The notes: generated from the sequence alone by a model not told the origin. Counted from the stretch's first letter, positions 26,098 through 35,634 are shown. The stretch is 64,000 nt of DNA from Rhodobacterales bacterium HKCCA1288 (GCA_015693905.1 CP065161.1:372001-436000), one strand, 5' to 3'. Numbers and translations are program-made.

Positions 26098-28427
26098 TGA
26101 TGAAATTCGCACGACCAAGTTTGGCCCTGACACGGCTTTTGATCGCTTTTGCGGTCTTGTGGCTTAGCCTCACAGCCGAGGTTTTGGCACAAGACCCGCC
26201 CGATTACACTGCGTGGTCACAACTGAGTGCGCGCGCGCAGGTGATGATTGACGGGGATCGCGCGTCAACCTCGATGCTTGAGGCGGTGCGCGCTGAGATC
26301 GTCACGTGGCGCACGGTGTTTTTGGACGCGCAAGATATCAATGCCAGTCGCATCGCAACTTTGCGCGAACAGATCGCGGCCCTTGGCCCTGTCCCCGCAG
26401 AGGGGGAGGTCGAGCCTGCTGCGATTGCCGCAGAACGCGCGGATTTGACCCAACGCCTGACCGATGCAGAGGCACCCGCGCGGCGCGCGGAGGCGGCCTA
26501 TCGCGAGGCGCAAGGCCTCATCGGCGAAATTGATGCGCAAATCGCCGCCCGTCAGGCGGGCGCCTTGTTGCAGCTGGAACCCGCCCCGATTAACCCCGCC
26601 AATTGGCCCAGTGCGGTTGCAACACTGCTTGGCTTCGCTTTTGCTGTAGGGCAGGAGGTCGTAACCTATTCACTTGCGCCTGCGCAGTTATCCGCCCTTG
26701 GGGCGAACCTGCCGCTTGTGGCGATCTTTGTGATTGTGGGGCTTGTTCTTTTGACCCGTGGCAGGGGGTTTGTGGGGCGGTGGATGCAAGCGCATCACAG
26801 CCCAAGCCCGACCCCCACGGCGCGGCTTGCCTTGTTTGGTCTGTCTCTTTTGCATCATGCCATGCCCGTCTTTGGGGTTTGGGCCTTGGCCTATGCGGTG
26901 CAGATTTCGGGCATGGTCGGGTTTCGCGCGGCGGTGTTGGTGCAAATGGCCGCCCCGATGGCGCTCAGCTTTATGGCGGCGATATGGCTTGGGCGGCAGG
27001 TTTTTCCCTTCGATGAGGCCAACCGCCCCCTTCTGCAGCTAGACGAGGCGACACGCGCGACAGGGCGCCGCTTGGCGCGGGTTTTGGGGGCGATTGTGGG
27101 GCTGTGGCTTTTGGTGGGGCAGGTCGCACAAACCGAAAATTTCACCTCCGCTGATCGATTGGTGATCAGTTTCCCAATCGTGGTCTTGGCGGGTCTGATG
27201 ATGTGGCAATTAGGTCGTCTTTTGGCCCTTCACGTCAAAAATTCAGCCCAGTTGGAGGGCGCGCGCCCCCTGATGCTGCGCATGACACGCGCGCTGTCTT
27301 TGGCGGTCATGGCGCTTGGTCTTTTGGGGCCGATTTTAGCGGGGGTTGGGTATTTCACCGCGGGATCGTCCTTCCTGTTGCCGATGTTGTTCAGCCTGTC
27401 TTTGCTTGCGGTTCTAGGTATCTTGCAGCGGGTGGTGACTGATGCCTACGGGGCCTTAACCCGCCGCAACGAGGGGTTGGACGAGGCCCTGACCCCGACC
27501 TTGATTGGATTTATCTTGGTCTTGGCGTCCTTGCCCGCCTTTGCCCTGATCTGGGGGGTGCGGCCCGCGCAATTATCTGACATTTGGGCGCAGATTGTCT
27601 CGGGGTTCACCATTGGCGGCGTAACGATTTCGCCCCGCAATTTCCTGATTTTCGCGATTGTCTTTGCGATTGGCTATACGGCAACCCGCGCGCTTCAAAG
27701 CACGCTGCGCTATAACCTTCTGCCAAAAACCCAAATCGACCAAGGCGGTCAAAGCGCGATTTTGGCGGGAACGGGCTATGTCGGCATTTTCTTGGCCGCA
27801 CTTTTTGCCATCACCTCGGCAGGGATTGATCTATCCTCCCTTGCGATTGTGGCTGGTGCGCTGTCGGTCGGTATCGGTTTTGGCCTGCAAACAATCGTGT
27901 CCAATTTCGTCTCAGGGATCATTTTGTTGATCGAGCGCCCGTTCAAAGAGGGCGATTGGATCGAGGTCAATGGTCAGATGGGCTATGTGCGCGAAATCTC
28001 TGTGCGCTCCACCCGAATTGAAACCTTTGATCGTTCTGATTTGATTGTGCCGAATGCCGATTTGATTGCGGGCGTGGTCACCAATATGACCCACTCCTCC
28101 AACACAGGCCGCCTGATTTTGCCTGTTGGGGTGGCCTATGACAGCGATCCGCAGCTTGTGATGAAAATCATGGCCGAGGTGGCCGAGGCGCATCCGATGG
28201 TGATCTTGAAACCAAAACCAACCATCTTGATGGTGAATTTTGGGGCGGATGCGTTGGAATTTGAAATTCGCGCGATCCTGCGAGATGTTAATTTCCTATT
28301 GTCGGTGAAATCCGAGATGAACCTTGAACTGCTCCGCAGGTTCCGCGAGGCAGGTATCGAAATCCCATTCGCACAGCGTGATTTGTGGCTGCGCAACCCC
28401 GAGGCGCTTGCCGCCCCTAAATCTTGA
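26097..28427 (+). CDS. Large MscS-family mechanosensitive channel (DUF3772-containing)
   Basis: A 776-residue inner-membrane protein. It begins with a signal sequence (ending AEVLAQ near residue 31) and a periplasmic helical region (about 32-180, DUF3772-like). Roughly ten membrane segments follow, and the MscS core is at about 545-750: GALSVGIGFGLQTIVSNFVSGIILLIERPF is the pore-lining helix and following strand. It would open under membrane tension during osmotic downshock. Two ATGs (26097, 26100) are possible starts. AlaX follows after 8 bases. Confidence 0.9.
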   Translation: MMKFARPSLALTRLLIAFAVLWLSLTAEVLAQDPPDYTAWSQLSARAQVMIDGDRASTSMLEAVRAEIVTWRTVFLDAQDINASRIATLREQIAALGPVPAEGEVEPAAIAAERADLTQRLTDAEAPARRAEAAYREAQGLIGEIDAQIAARQAGALLQLEPAPINPANWPSAVATLLGFAFAVGQEVVTYSLAPAQLSALGANLPLVAIFVIVGLVLLTRGRGFVGRWMQAHHSPSPTPTARLALFGLSLLHHAMPVFGVWALAYAVQISGMVGFRAAVLVQMAAPMALSFMAAIWLGRQVFPFDEANRPLLQLDEATRATGRRLARVLGAIVGLWLLVGQVAQTENFTSADRLVISFPIVVLAGLMMWQLGRLLALHVKNSAQLEGARPLMLRMTRALSLAVMALGLLGPILAGVGYFTAGSSFLLPMLFSLSLLAVLGILQRVVTDAYGALTRRNEGLDEALTPTLIGFILVLASLPAFALIWGVRPAQLSDIWAQIVSGFTIGGVTISPRNFLIFAIVFAIGYTATRALQSTLRYNLLPKTQIDQGGQSAILAGTGYVGIFLAALFAITSAGIDLSSLAIVAGALSVGIGFGLQTIVSNFVSGIILLIERPFKEGDWIEVNGQMGYVREISVRSTRIETFDRSDLIVPNADLIAGVVTNMTHSSNTGRLILPVGVAYDSDPQLVMKIMAEVAEAHPMVILKPKPTILMVNFGADALEFEIRAILRDVNFLLSVKSEMNLELLRRFREAGIEIPFAQRDLWLRNPEALAAPKS

Positions 28428-28435
28428 GTGCTGGT

Positions 28436-29152
28436 ATGAGTGAGCTTTTATTTCTGGAAGATGCCTATCGCAAAACTGCGCCTGCGACCGTTAAAGGGCT
28501 GACGGATGCAGGTGGGATCATCTTGGATCAAACCATCTTCTATGCCCAAGGGGGCGGACAGCCGGGCGATAGCGGGTGGTTGGATTACGAGGGCGGGCGC
28601 ATCGCCATCGCCACCACGATGAAGGGCGAGGGCGGGGATGTTGTTCTCTTGCCTGCCGAACCCGTGGCCCTGCCAAAATCTGGCGCGGCGGTTGAGCAGC
28701 GTCTTGATTGGGCGCGCCGCTTTAACCATATGCGCATGCACACCGCCTTGCATCTGTTGTCTGTTGTGCTGCCCTATGGGGTGACAGGCGGGGCGATTGG
28801 CGCAGAACGTGGGCGGCTTGATTTCGACATTCCCGATAGTTTGCCCGAGCGTATGATCCTGCAAGGTCAGCTGAACGCATTGGTTGATCGCAACCTGCCC
28901 GTAACACAGCACTGGATCACCGAGGCGGAATTGGACGCAAAGCCTGAGATGGTCAAAACCCTCTCGGTCAAACCTCCGCGCGGCGCGGGCCGTATTCGTC
29001 TTGTGCAAATCGGCGAAGGGGCGGCCCAGATTGACCTGCAACCTTGCGGCGGCACCCATGTTGCGCGAACAGGCGAGATCGGCAAATTAGAGATCCTTAA
29101 AATCGAAAACAAAGGCCGCCAAAACCGCCGCGTCAGCATCGGGTTTGCCTAA
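28436..29152 (+). CDS. Alanyl-tRNA editing protein AlaX
   Basis: Free-standing editing domain that removes serine or glycine wrongly attached to tRNA-Ala. The 238-residue product carries the zinc and catalytic motifs HMRMHTALHLL (HxxxH) and CGGTHVART (CxxxH), plus YAQGGGQPGDSGWL near the N terminus, as in AlaX-M proteins. ATG 28436 is used; an upstream in-frame TTG at 28424 lies in the previous stop region. It stands between the MscS gene and tRNA-Ser. Confidence 0.9.
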   Translation: MSELLFLEDAYRKTAPATVKGLTDAGGIILDQTIFYAQGGGQPGDSGWLDYEGGRIAIATTMKGEGGDVVLLPAEPVALPKSGAAVEQRLDWARRFNHMRMHTALHLLSVVLPYGVTGGAIGAERGRLDFDIPDSLPERMILQGQLNALVDRNLPVTQHWITEAELDAKPEMVKTLSVKPPRGAGRIRLVQIGEGAAQIDLQPCGGTHVARTGEIGKLEILKIENKGRQNRRVSIGFA

Positions 29153-29238
29153 ACTCGTCCCTCGGTGAAATTCTCTGCGGGGGATGTCAATTCACGGGTT
29201 GCACAAGGGGGGTGATATCCTATAGGAGATCGCCCTAC

Positions 29239-29328
29239 GGACAGGTGGCCGAGTGGTCGAAGGCGCACGCCTGGAACGCGTGTAGGCGGGAAACCGTCTC
29301 CAGGGTTCGAATCCCTGTCTGTCCGCCA
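29239..29328 (+). tRNA. tRNA-Ser (anticodon GGA)
   Basis: A 90-base gene with acceptor arms GGACAGG and TCTGTCC, discriminator G and encoded CCA. The anticodon stem-loop is CACGC-CTGGAAC-GCGTG (anticodon GGA, reading UCC/UCU). There is a class II variable arm, and the T-arm is CAGGG-TTCGAAT-CCCTG. The sugar-catabolic locus starts shortly after it. Confidence 0.97.
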
Positions 29329-29349
29329 CCTCACCCTTTGATGAGTTGC

Positions 29350-29682
29350 TTACATCGGATCAAACTGATCGGCGGCAAAGACCGTGTGGATGACATGGCC
29401 GTCAAACATGTCAAAAAGCCGCTTTGACACTTCTTTGCTTTGCCATCTTGTGGGGGAATTCAGCGCCTCTTCGATGTCATCGCGGGTTTTGAATTTCATG
29501 GCCATCACAAGCGGGAAGGGGCTGTCGGGGTCATCGCTTTCCACTTCACGCATCACGCGCAACTCTTGCAGATTGGGAAAGGCCGACCAAAGCGGCAAAA
29601 GATTTTCGCGCCAATGGATGTGGAAGTCTGCCTCCATGCCATCCTTGATTTTACCCTTAAAAAAGGCGCATCTTACAAACAT
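29350..29682 (-). CDS. Hypothetical protein, EthD-like/dimeric alpha-beta barrel
   Basis: A 110-residue protein not assigned to a named family. Its strand-helix-strand pattern (FVRCAFFKGKIKDGMEADFH; VMAMKFKTRDDIEEALNSP) resembles EthD-type dimeric alpha-beta barrels, often found beside oxidoreductases. A GGAGCGGG region precedes the ATG. It is transcribed towards tRNA-Ser and away from the SDR at 29812, so it may share that divergent promoter region. Function unknown. Confidence 0.6.
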   Translation of the reverse strand: MFVRCAFFKGKIKDGMEADFHIHWRENLLPLWSAFPNLQELRVMREVESDDPDSPFPLVMAMKFKTRDDIEEALNSPTRWQSKEVSKRLFDMFDGHVIHTVFAADQFDPM

Positions 29683-29811
29683 CTGTCCCGCTCCATTCTA
29701 TGCGTTGCAGCAATAGGATTGCCGAAAGCCTGCGCACAAGCAAGGGGAATGGGATGGATCTTCGCCCCTGTGAAACGTGGGGGTCATGCAAGCGACAAAC
29801 GGGGGCGGGTC

Positions 29812-30564
29812 ATGGATTTTGGGCTAGAGGGGAAACCCTGCATCGTGACAGGCGGGGCATCGGGGATTGGCGAGGCGATTGTGCAAGATCTTGTGGCCGA
29901 AGGGGCCAAGGTCATCGTGATCGACAAAAAACCCTGCAAGGTGGCGCAGATTGCGACATCCGTCACCCTTGATTTGACCGATGATGCGGCCTGTGCGGCG
30001 GCATTGCGCGATATTCGCGCTGAATTTGGGGCGATCTACGGGCTTGTGAATAATGCAGGCCTCAATGATGGCGTGGGTCTAGAGGCGGGGCCTGACGCGT
30101 TTCGGGCCTCTCTCAATCTCAACCTCGTGCAATATTACACCTTGATGCATCACCTGCATCATGACCTGCGCGCAAGCCGTGGCGCGGTGGTCAATGTGGC
30201 CTCAAAAACCGCTGTGACAGGGCAGGGCGGCACATCGGCCTATGTGGCCGCAAAGGCGGGCGTCTTGGGTTTGACGCGTGAATGGGCGGCGGAGCTGGCC
30301 CCAGAGGGTGTCCGCGTGAATGCCGTTTTGCCCGCCGAGGTGATGACGCCCATGTATCAAAACTGGCTGTCGACCTTGCCTGATCCAGATGGGATGTGCG
30401 GCAAGATCGAGGCCGCAATTCCCTTGTCGCGCCGCATGACCGAAAGCGCGGAAATCGCGGCAATGGTGGTGTTTTTGCTTTCTGCGCGGTCGGGCCATAC
30501 CACGGGGCAATGGATGTTCGTGGATGGTGGATACGTGCATCTGGATCGCAAGCTGACGCTGTGA
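29812..30564 (+). CDS. Short-chain dehydrogenase/reductase (sugar or sugar-acid dehydrogenase candidate)
   Basis: Classical SDR of 250 residues: cofactor motif TGGASGIG (about 13-20), NNAG, and the catalytic Ser...Tyr-x3-Lys in VASKTAVTGQGGTSAYVAAKAG. Asp42 in VIVIDKK suggests NAD preference. Context points to L-fucose or 2-keto-3-deoxy-L-fuconate dehydrogenase, since the convergent neighbour is a UxaA-type dehydratase and a fuconolactonase and FucU mutarotases lie downstream. The start at 29812 follows GGGGGCGGG; the open frame upstream to 29440 runs opposite the EthD-like gene and is not credible. Confidence 0.85.
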   Translation: MDFGLEGKPCIVTGGASGIGEAIVQDLVAEGAKVIVIDKKPCKVAQIATSVTLDLTDDAACAAALRDIRAEFGAIYGLVNNAGLNDGVGLEAGPDAFRASLNLNLVQYYTLMHHLHHDLRASRGAVVNVASKTAVTGQGGTSAYVAAKAGVLGLTREWAAELAPEGVRVNAVLPAEVMTPMYQNWLSTLPDPDGMCGKIEAAIPLSRRMTESAEIAAMVVFLLSARSGHTTGQWMFVDGGYVHLDRKLTL

Positions 30565-30569
30565 TCCAA

Positions 30570-32099
30570 CTACATCACCGCCCCCACTTGCCACGGCACG
30601 AATTCGACCCCGCCAAAGCCCAGTTCCTCGCTTTTCGTGGTGCCGCCTGAGGCCACGCGTAGGATTTCGCGGTAAATCTCTTGCCCCTTATCGGCTAGGC
30701 TGATGCCGCCGCTGATAATGTCACCGCAATTGATATCCATATCGTTCCCCATGCGGGCGTAAAGATCATCATTGGTCGAAAGCTTGATACAAGGTGTGGG
30801 CATATAGCCCGACACAGACCCACGGCCCGTGGTGAATGTGATGATATTTGCGCCTGAGGCAATCTGCCCTGTGACCGAGCATGGATCATATCCAGGACTG
30901 TCCATATAGACAAAGCCCTGCGTGGTCAGGGTTTCTGCAAATTCGTAAACCCCCGCCAAAGGGGCTGTTCCACTTTTGGCAACCGCGCCCAAAGATTTTT
31001 CAAGAATTGTGGTCAGCCCGCCGCGTTTGTTGCCTGGGGATGGGTTATTGTCCATCTCACCGCCGTTTCGGGCGGTATAATCTTCCCACCACTGGATGCG
31101 CGAAATCAGTTTTTCACCAATTTCGGGCGATATCGCGCGGCGGGTCAAAAGATGCTCTGCCCCATAGATTTCAGGGGTTTCAGACAGGATTGTGGTGCCG
31201 CCCTGGCGCACGATTAAATCAGAGGCATACCCCATGGCAGGGTTGGCGGTGATGCCAGAATAGCCGTCCGAGCCCCCACATTGCATGCCTACCACCAATT
31301 TTGAGGCGGGCGCAGGGGCGCGTGTTGCACGATTGGCCACGGCTGCAATCTCGCGCAGCATGCTGAGACCCCGTTCAATTGTGCGCTTTGTGCCGCCTGT
31401 CTGCTGAATGGTCATATAACGGAAACTCTCGCCATCGCGCAGGCGGGCGGGGCCGATCAGGTCAGGCACCTGCATCACCTCGCAGCCAAGACCGACCAAC
31501 AGGATCGCCCCGAAATTTGGATTTTTCGAATATCCCGCCAAGGTTCGGAAAAGCATCTGATACCCTTCACCCAAACCAGACATCCCGCAGCCAGAACTGT
31601 GCACAATCGGGACAATCCCATCGACATTTGGGAAATCCTCCAACAGCCCTGATTTTTCAGCAGCCTCCGCGATAAAGCGGGCCACGCTGCCCGCGCAGTT
31701 CACGGATGTCAGAATGCCAATATAGTTGCGCGTGCCGACCTGCCCATCAGGCCTATGATAGCCCATAAAGCTGTCGCTTTTTTCCGCCGCGGGCAGGGGG
31801 GTGTTCTGCGTGGCAAATTCATAGCCGCGTTTGTGATCGCCAAAAGACAGGTTGTGGCTATGCACATGTGCGCCTGCGGCAATATCTTCGGTCGCATAAC
31901 CGATAATTTGACCATAGCGGATGACCGCCGCGCCCTTGGCAATAGGGCGCAATGCAAATTTATGCCCTTTTGGAATGTCGGATTGCGCAAGGGTTTCAAA
32001 AGATGATAGAGCCGCGCCTGATCGGATATCAACTAAGGCAATTCCGACCGTGTCATCTGCGTTCAGGATCAAAATATCTTGGGTCATCGCTGGCATCAT
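30570..32099 (-). CDS. UxaA-family sugar-acid dehydratase (altronate/L-fuconate dehydratase type)
   Basis: Full-length 509-residue enzyme with an N-terminal SAF domain (about residues 6-85) fused to the UxaA/GarD catalytic domain (about 110-505). Typical stretches are GYHRPDGQVGTRNYIGIL, HSSGCGMSG, LVGLGCEVMQ and MQCGGSDGYSGITANPA, the last with the metal-binding cysteine. It would dehydrate an aldonic acid such as L-fuconate to the 2-keto-3-deoxy acid. A UxaA-type enzyme is also encoded in the L-fucose locus of Campylobacter jejuni (established knowledge). It is divergent from the GntR gene with a predicted operator between them. Confidence 0.85.
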   Translation of the reverse strand: MMPAMTQDILILNADDTVGIALVDIRSGAALSSFETLAQSDIPKGHKFALRPIAKGAAVIRYGQIIGYATEDIAAGAHVHSHNLSFGDHKRGYEFATQNTPLPAAEKSDSFMGYHRPDGQVGTRNYIGILTSVNCAGSVARFIAEAAEKSGLLEDFPNVDGIVPIVHSSGCGMSGLGEGYQMLFRTLAGYSKNPNFGAILLVGLGCEVMQVPDLIGPARLRDGESFRYMTIQQTGGTKRTIERGLSMLREIAAVANRATRAPAPASKLVVGMQCGGSDGYSGITANPAMGYASDLIVRQGGTTILSETPEIYGAEHLLTRRAISPEIGEKLISRIQWWEDYTARNGGEMDNNPSPGNKRGGLTTILEKSLGAVAKSGTAPLAGVYEFAETLTTQGFVYMDSPGYDPCSVTGQIASGANIITFTTGRGSVSGYMPTPCIKLSTNDDLYARMGNDMDINCGDIISGGISLADKGQEIYREILRVASGGTTKSEELGFGGVEFVPWQVGAVM

Positions 32100-32142
32100 T
32101 CATTCAAAGTGAGAGTTTACGATCTTGAAATTTCCACGGCAA

Positions 32143-32156
32143 TCATACTAACATGC
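32143..32156 (-). promoter_or_regulatory. Predicted GntR operator, copy 1
   Basis: On the minus strand GCATGTTAGTATGA, matching 12 of 14 positions of the copy at 45374. It lies between the divergent dehydratase and GntR genes. An alternative GntR start at 32153 would fall inside it. Confidence 0.6.
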
Positions 32157-32182
32157 TAGAATTATCGAGATTGAGCGACACG

Positions 32183-32911
32183 ATGCAAGAGAATTCACCA
32201 TCAGACCCCACGCAAGGCAGCGAAGTTAGGCTGCGGTCTTTGGATTCCTATGAAGGGAATTTGGCACGGCGCACCTACGCCGCCCTGCGTGAGGCAATTT
32301 TGACCTTGCGCTACAAACCGGGCGAGGCGCTGCGCAAGCAGGATATTTGCGCAACGCTCGGCGTGTCGCGGTCCCCTGTGGCCGAGGCGATCACGCGCCT
32401 CTCTAACGAGGGTCTGGTGGATGTTGTGCCGCAATCTGGCACATTTGTCGCGCGCTTTTCGATGGAAGAAATTCGCGAAGGTGCGTTTCTGCGGGAAAGT
32501 ATCGAACTGGCCTGCGCCGAGCTTTTGGCCGAGATTATCACAGACGAGCAGATCACCGAATTGCGCCGCAATTTGCGCCTGCAAAAGGTGATGGTTGAGG
32601 AGGGCGATTTTGCCGAATTTTATCGGCTAGATGGCGAAATGCACGATCTCATCATCGGCTTTACGGGGTTCAAGCAATTATCGACCATTGCCAAAACGGG
32701 GTGGGTTCATGTGGATCGCGCGCGGCAATTGATCTTGCCCATGCCAGGGCGCGTGGCCGAGACATTGCAAGAACATTGTGATCTGGTCGATGCGATTGCC
32801 GCCCGTGACCCGCAAACGGCGCGAAAAGCGATGCGCGCCCATTTGGGCCAATTGATGAAATCTTTGATTCCGCTTGAAAAGACCCATCCAGAATTGTTCG
32901 ACCCCAGTTGA
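32183..32911 (+). CDS. GntR-family transcriptional regulator (FCD subfamily)
   Basis: Likely repressor of the sugar locus. Residues about 18-85 form the winged helix (RTYAALREAILTLRYKPGEAL, then LGVSRSPVAEAITRLSNEGLV), and the FCD ligand-binding domain follows with acidic/histidine metal ligands (ELACAELL, DGEMHDLI, EHCDLVDAI). The frame opens at ATG 32153, but that codon overlaps a predicted operator and lacks a Shine-Dalgarno; ATG 32183 follows TTGAGCG and is preferred. It heads an operon with the TIM-barrel gene and a PfkB kinase. FCD effectors are usually small acids, so a pathway intermediate is the probable inducer. Confidence 0.9.
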   Translation: MQENSPSDPTQGSEVRLRSLDSYEGNLARRTYAALREAILTLRYKPGEALRKQDICATLGVSRSPVAEAITRLSNEGLVDVVPQSGTFVARFSMEEIREGAFLRESIELACAELLAEIITDEQITELRRNLRLQKVMVEEGDFAEFYRLDGEMHDLIIGFTGFKQLSTIAKTGWVHVDRARQLILPMPGRVAETLQEHCDLVDAIAARDPQTARKAMRAHLGQLMKSLIPLEKTHPELFDPS

Positions 32912-32921
32912 AAGTCAGTAA

Positions 32922-33914
32922 ATGTCCTATCCTGCGAATAAACCCCGCTATGCCGCGCGTCTGAATGCATTCAAACCACTGGCCGAGGGGCGGGGTATCG
33001 CGGGCATGATTGCCGCCGCCGCCCGTGTTGAAGGGATGGATGCGGCGGATTTGAACTATCCTGATCACTTCGAAGGGCGTCCTGCGCGTGAGATTGGCGA
33101 AATGTTGCGCGACAATGGGTTGGGGTTAAACGGCCTTGCGATGCGCTATTACTCTGACCCTGCCTTTGCTATCGGGGCCTTTACCAACCCAGATCCCGCA
33201 ACACGGCGCAAGGCGATTGATTTGACCAAGCAGGGTCTAGATGCTTTGGCGGAAATGGGTGGGGGCGTGATGACCCTTTGGATGGGGCAAGACGGGTTTG
33301 ATTACGCGCTTCAGGCTGATTATGCGCGTCTTTGGGCCGATACGCTTGATGCTTTGGCTGAGGTCAGCGCCCATAACCGCGATCTGCAAATTGCTATCGA
33401 ATATAAACCCAATGAGCCGCGCGCCTTTGCGCTGATGCCCGATATGGCCACAACATTATTGGCCATTCGTGATGTTGGGGCCAAAAATTTGGGCGTCACT
33501 GTGGATTTTGCCCATGTTCTCTATGCAAACGAGATGCCCGCGCATGTGGCCTATCTGGCGCAGCGCCATGCCAAGATTTTGGGGGTTCACCTGAATGATG
33601 GCTATGGCAAGCGCGATGATGGCTTGATGGCGGGCACGGTGCATCCTGTGGCGACAGTCGAGCTATTCGTGCAATTGCACCGCATGGGCTATGATGGTGT
33701 CGTTTATTTCGACACATTTCCCGACCATTCGGGCCTGAACCCGATTGAAGAGGGGCGCACAAATATCCTGCTCATCGAGCGGTTGCGCACCATTGCCGCA
33801 GAACTCGCCGAAAGTTCAGAGCTGTCGGATCTGTTGCAAAAGCAAAACGCGGCACTCACCCAGCGACTGATTGCCGAGCGGCTTTATGGCGGGGTGATCC
33901 CTGATGGGCGCTGA
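32922..33914 (+). CDS. Sugar isomerase/epimerase, xylose-isomerase-like TIM barrel
   Basis: A 330-residue AP-endonuclease-2/xylose-isomerase-like barrel. Metal-ligand candidates are IEYKPNEPR (Glu), GVTVDFAHVLYANE (Asp, His), GVHLNDGYGKRDDG (His, Asp) and YFDTFPDHSG. It resembles proteins annotated as L-rhamnose isomerase-like or sugar phosphate isomerases; the substrate cannot be read from sequence. It starts 10 bases after GntR and overlaps the PfkB kinase by 11 bases, so an isomerase-then-kinase step is suggested. Confidence 0.8.
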   Translation: MSYPANKPRYAARLNAFKPLAEGRGIAGMIAAAARVEGMDAADLNYPDHFEGRPAREIGEMLRDNGLGLNGLAMRYYSDPAFAIGAFTNPDPATRRKAIDLTKQGLDALAEMGGGVMTLWMGQDGFDYALQADYARLWADTLDALAEVSAHNRDLQIAIEYKPNEPRAFALMPDMATTLLAIRDVGAKNLGVTVDFAHVLYANEMPAHVAYLAQRHAKILGVHLNDGYGKRDDGLMAGTVHPVATVELFVQLHRMGYDGVVYFDTFPDHSGLNPIEEGRTNILLIERLRTIAAELAESSELSDLLQKQNAALTQRLIAERLYGGVIPDGR

Positions 33915-34800
33915 TATCCTTGTGATGGGGGCGCTGCATCTTGATGTAATTGTCAACGCCCCCGCTTTGCCCGCCCCAGACGAGACGATGATGGGCAAAG
34001 ATGTGGCTTATCGTTTTGGCGGCAAAGGCGGCAATCAGGCGGTTTCTGCCGCCCGCATGGGGGGCAAGGTTGCCATGATTGGCGTGGTTGGCACGGATGA
34101 TTTTGCGCAGCCTTTGCGCGCTGAACTTGCGCGCGCAGATGTCGATATGTCTATGCTTGCCACCTGTGATGGGGCCTCAGGCATGAGCGTGGCCATTGTG
34201 CAAAATGATGGCAGCTATGGCGCGGTAGTCGTTTCGGGCGTGAACCGCCAAATTAATGCGCAGCAGGCAAAACTTGACCCGCCCCCCAAAGTGGTCGTGC
34301 TGCAAAACGAAATCCCTGTTGCAGAAAATCACGCGCTCTTGGCGCGTTTGCCGCAGGATGTCACCGTCATTTGGAATGCGGCCCCCGCCTTGACGCGCGA
34401 TGCGGTGATGGTGGGGCGAGCGGATATTTTGGTGGTTAATCGCCTAGAGGCCGCAATGCAGGCGGGGCTGCCGCATGATCTGCCCGATCCTGAAGCGGCC
34501 TTAACGCAGCTTGCACGCGAAGGGCGCGCGGTGATCATTACACTGGGCGCGGATGGCTATATCGCGCAAGCGCGGGACGGCACCCGCTTTGGGGCCAAGG
34601 CGCATCGCGTGCCCGTCATCTCCACCCATGGGGCAGGGGATGCTTTCGTGGGGGCGCTAGCCGCTGAGATTGCGCGCGGTGCCGATTTAGCGGCGGCGGC
34701 GGCCTTTGCCCAAGGGGCGGCGGCCCTTCATGTCTCAACCCCGCTTGAGGGGCGCGCCGATATTACCCCTGCGCAACTGCGCCACGCCTTTGGCCTATAG
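33904..34800 (+). CDS. PfkB-family sugar kinase (ribokinase-like), first copy
   Basis: A 298-residue kinase with the N-terminal PfkB motif YRFGGKGGNQAVSAARMGG and the C-terminal motif VISTHGAGDAFVGALAAEI, in which the Asp of GAGDAF is the catalytic base. The glycine-rich GGKGGNQ resembles ribokinase more than fructokinase. It overlaps the isomerase gene upstream and its stop adjoins the stop of the convergent lactonase gene. It probably phosphorylates the isomerised sugar; which one is unknown. Confidence 0.88.
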   Translation: MGADILVMGALHLDVIVNAPALPAPDETMMGKDVAYRFGGKGGNQAVSAARMGGKVAMIGVVGTDDFAQPLRAELARADVDMSMLATCDGASGMSVAIVQNDGSYGAVVVSGVNRQINAQQAKLDPPPKVVVLQNEIPVAENHALLARLPQDVTVIWNAAPALTRDAVMVGRADILVVNRLEAAMQAGLPHDLPDPEAALTQLAREGRAVIITLGADGYIAQARDGTRFGAKAHRVPVISTHGAGDAFVGALAAEIARGADLAAAAAFAQGAAALHVSTPLEGRADITPAQLRHAFGL

Positions 34801-35634
34801 TGCCAAGCGATAGGCCTCGGCCGCCGTGCCGCCAAAGACCCGCGCCCGTTCTTCGGCGGTTAGGGTTTTGGTCAGCTCCTCCGCCGCATGGCGCCACGCG
34901 TCATATTCCGCCCGCAGGCGGCAGACGGGCCAATCTGACCCCCACATGATGCGCTCTGCGCCGAAACAGCCAAAGACATGATCCGCATAGGGACGCAGGT
35001 CTTCGATTGTCCAACCTTCATTTGCCTCGGTCACAAGGGCCGAAAATTTCAAATAGGCCTTGGTGTCACGCGCCAAAGCCGCCATGCCATCGGCCCAAAC
35101 CTGAAACGTCTCGGCGCTATGTGCGTGGATTTGCGGCTTCATGCAGTGATCAATCACGCAGCGCATCTCGCTGTGGCGGGTCAAGATGGTGTGGAAATTT
35201 TCCAAATGTCGCGGAAATCCAAGCGCGTCAAAGCACAGATCATGCTTGGCGATGGCCGTATAGGCCCATGCGATATCTGTGCGCAGCATCCAGTTATCAT
35301 CTTCAATATCTTGGATCATGGGGCGCACGCCCACGAATTTAGGATGCTGTGCAAATCGCGCTAAGACTGCCTCATCGTCTGGGTTTTCAAAATCAATCCA
35401 CCCCACTACGCCCGCAACAAAGGGCGTGGCATCGGCAAGGCCCAACATATAGGCGCTTTCCTCCACCGTTGGGGCGGCCTGCACCAAAACGGTTTTATCA
35501 ATACCATGACGCGCCAAATGCGGGCGTAAATCATCCGGGCCATAGGGGCGATAGAGCGTGGCGTTTGAGGGATCCATCCATCCATAATCGCCACGGGCAG
35601 GGTTCCAGAAATGTTGGTGGGCATCAATTTGCAT
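34795..35634 (-). CDS. Amidohydrolase-family lactonase (L-fuconolactonase-like, COG3618)
   Basis: A 279-residue TIM-barrel hydrolase starting MQIDAHQHFWNP, with the HxHxW metal motif of the COG3618 group. GVRPMIQDIEDDNWM and the late acidic site IMWGSDWPVCRL also match. Enzymes of this group open sugar lactones such as L-fucono- or L-rhamnono-1,4-lactone. The gene lies directly behind the aldo/keto reductase (22 bases), whose product would be its lactone substrate. It is probably transcribed from the promoter at about 36700. Confidence 0.85.
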   Translation of the reverse strand: MQIDAHQHFWNPARGDYGWMDPSNATLYRPYGPDDLRPHLARHGIDKTVLVQAAPTVEESAYMLGLADATPFVAGVVGWIDFENPDDEAVLARFAQHPKFVGVRPMIQDIEDDNWMLRTDIAWAYTAIAKHDLCFDALGFPRHLENFHTILTRHSEMRCVIDHCMKPQIHAHSAETFQVWADGMAALARDTKAYLKFSALVTEANEGWTIEDLRPYADHVFGCFGAERIMWGSDWPVCRLRAEYDAWRHAAEELTKTLTAEERARVFGGTAAEAYRLAL

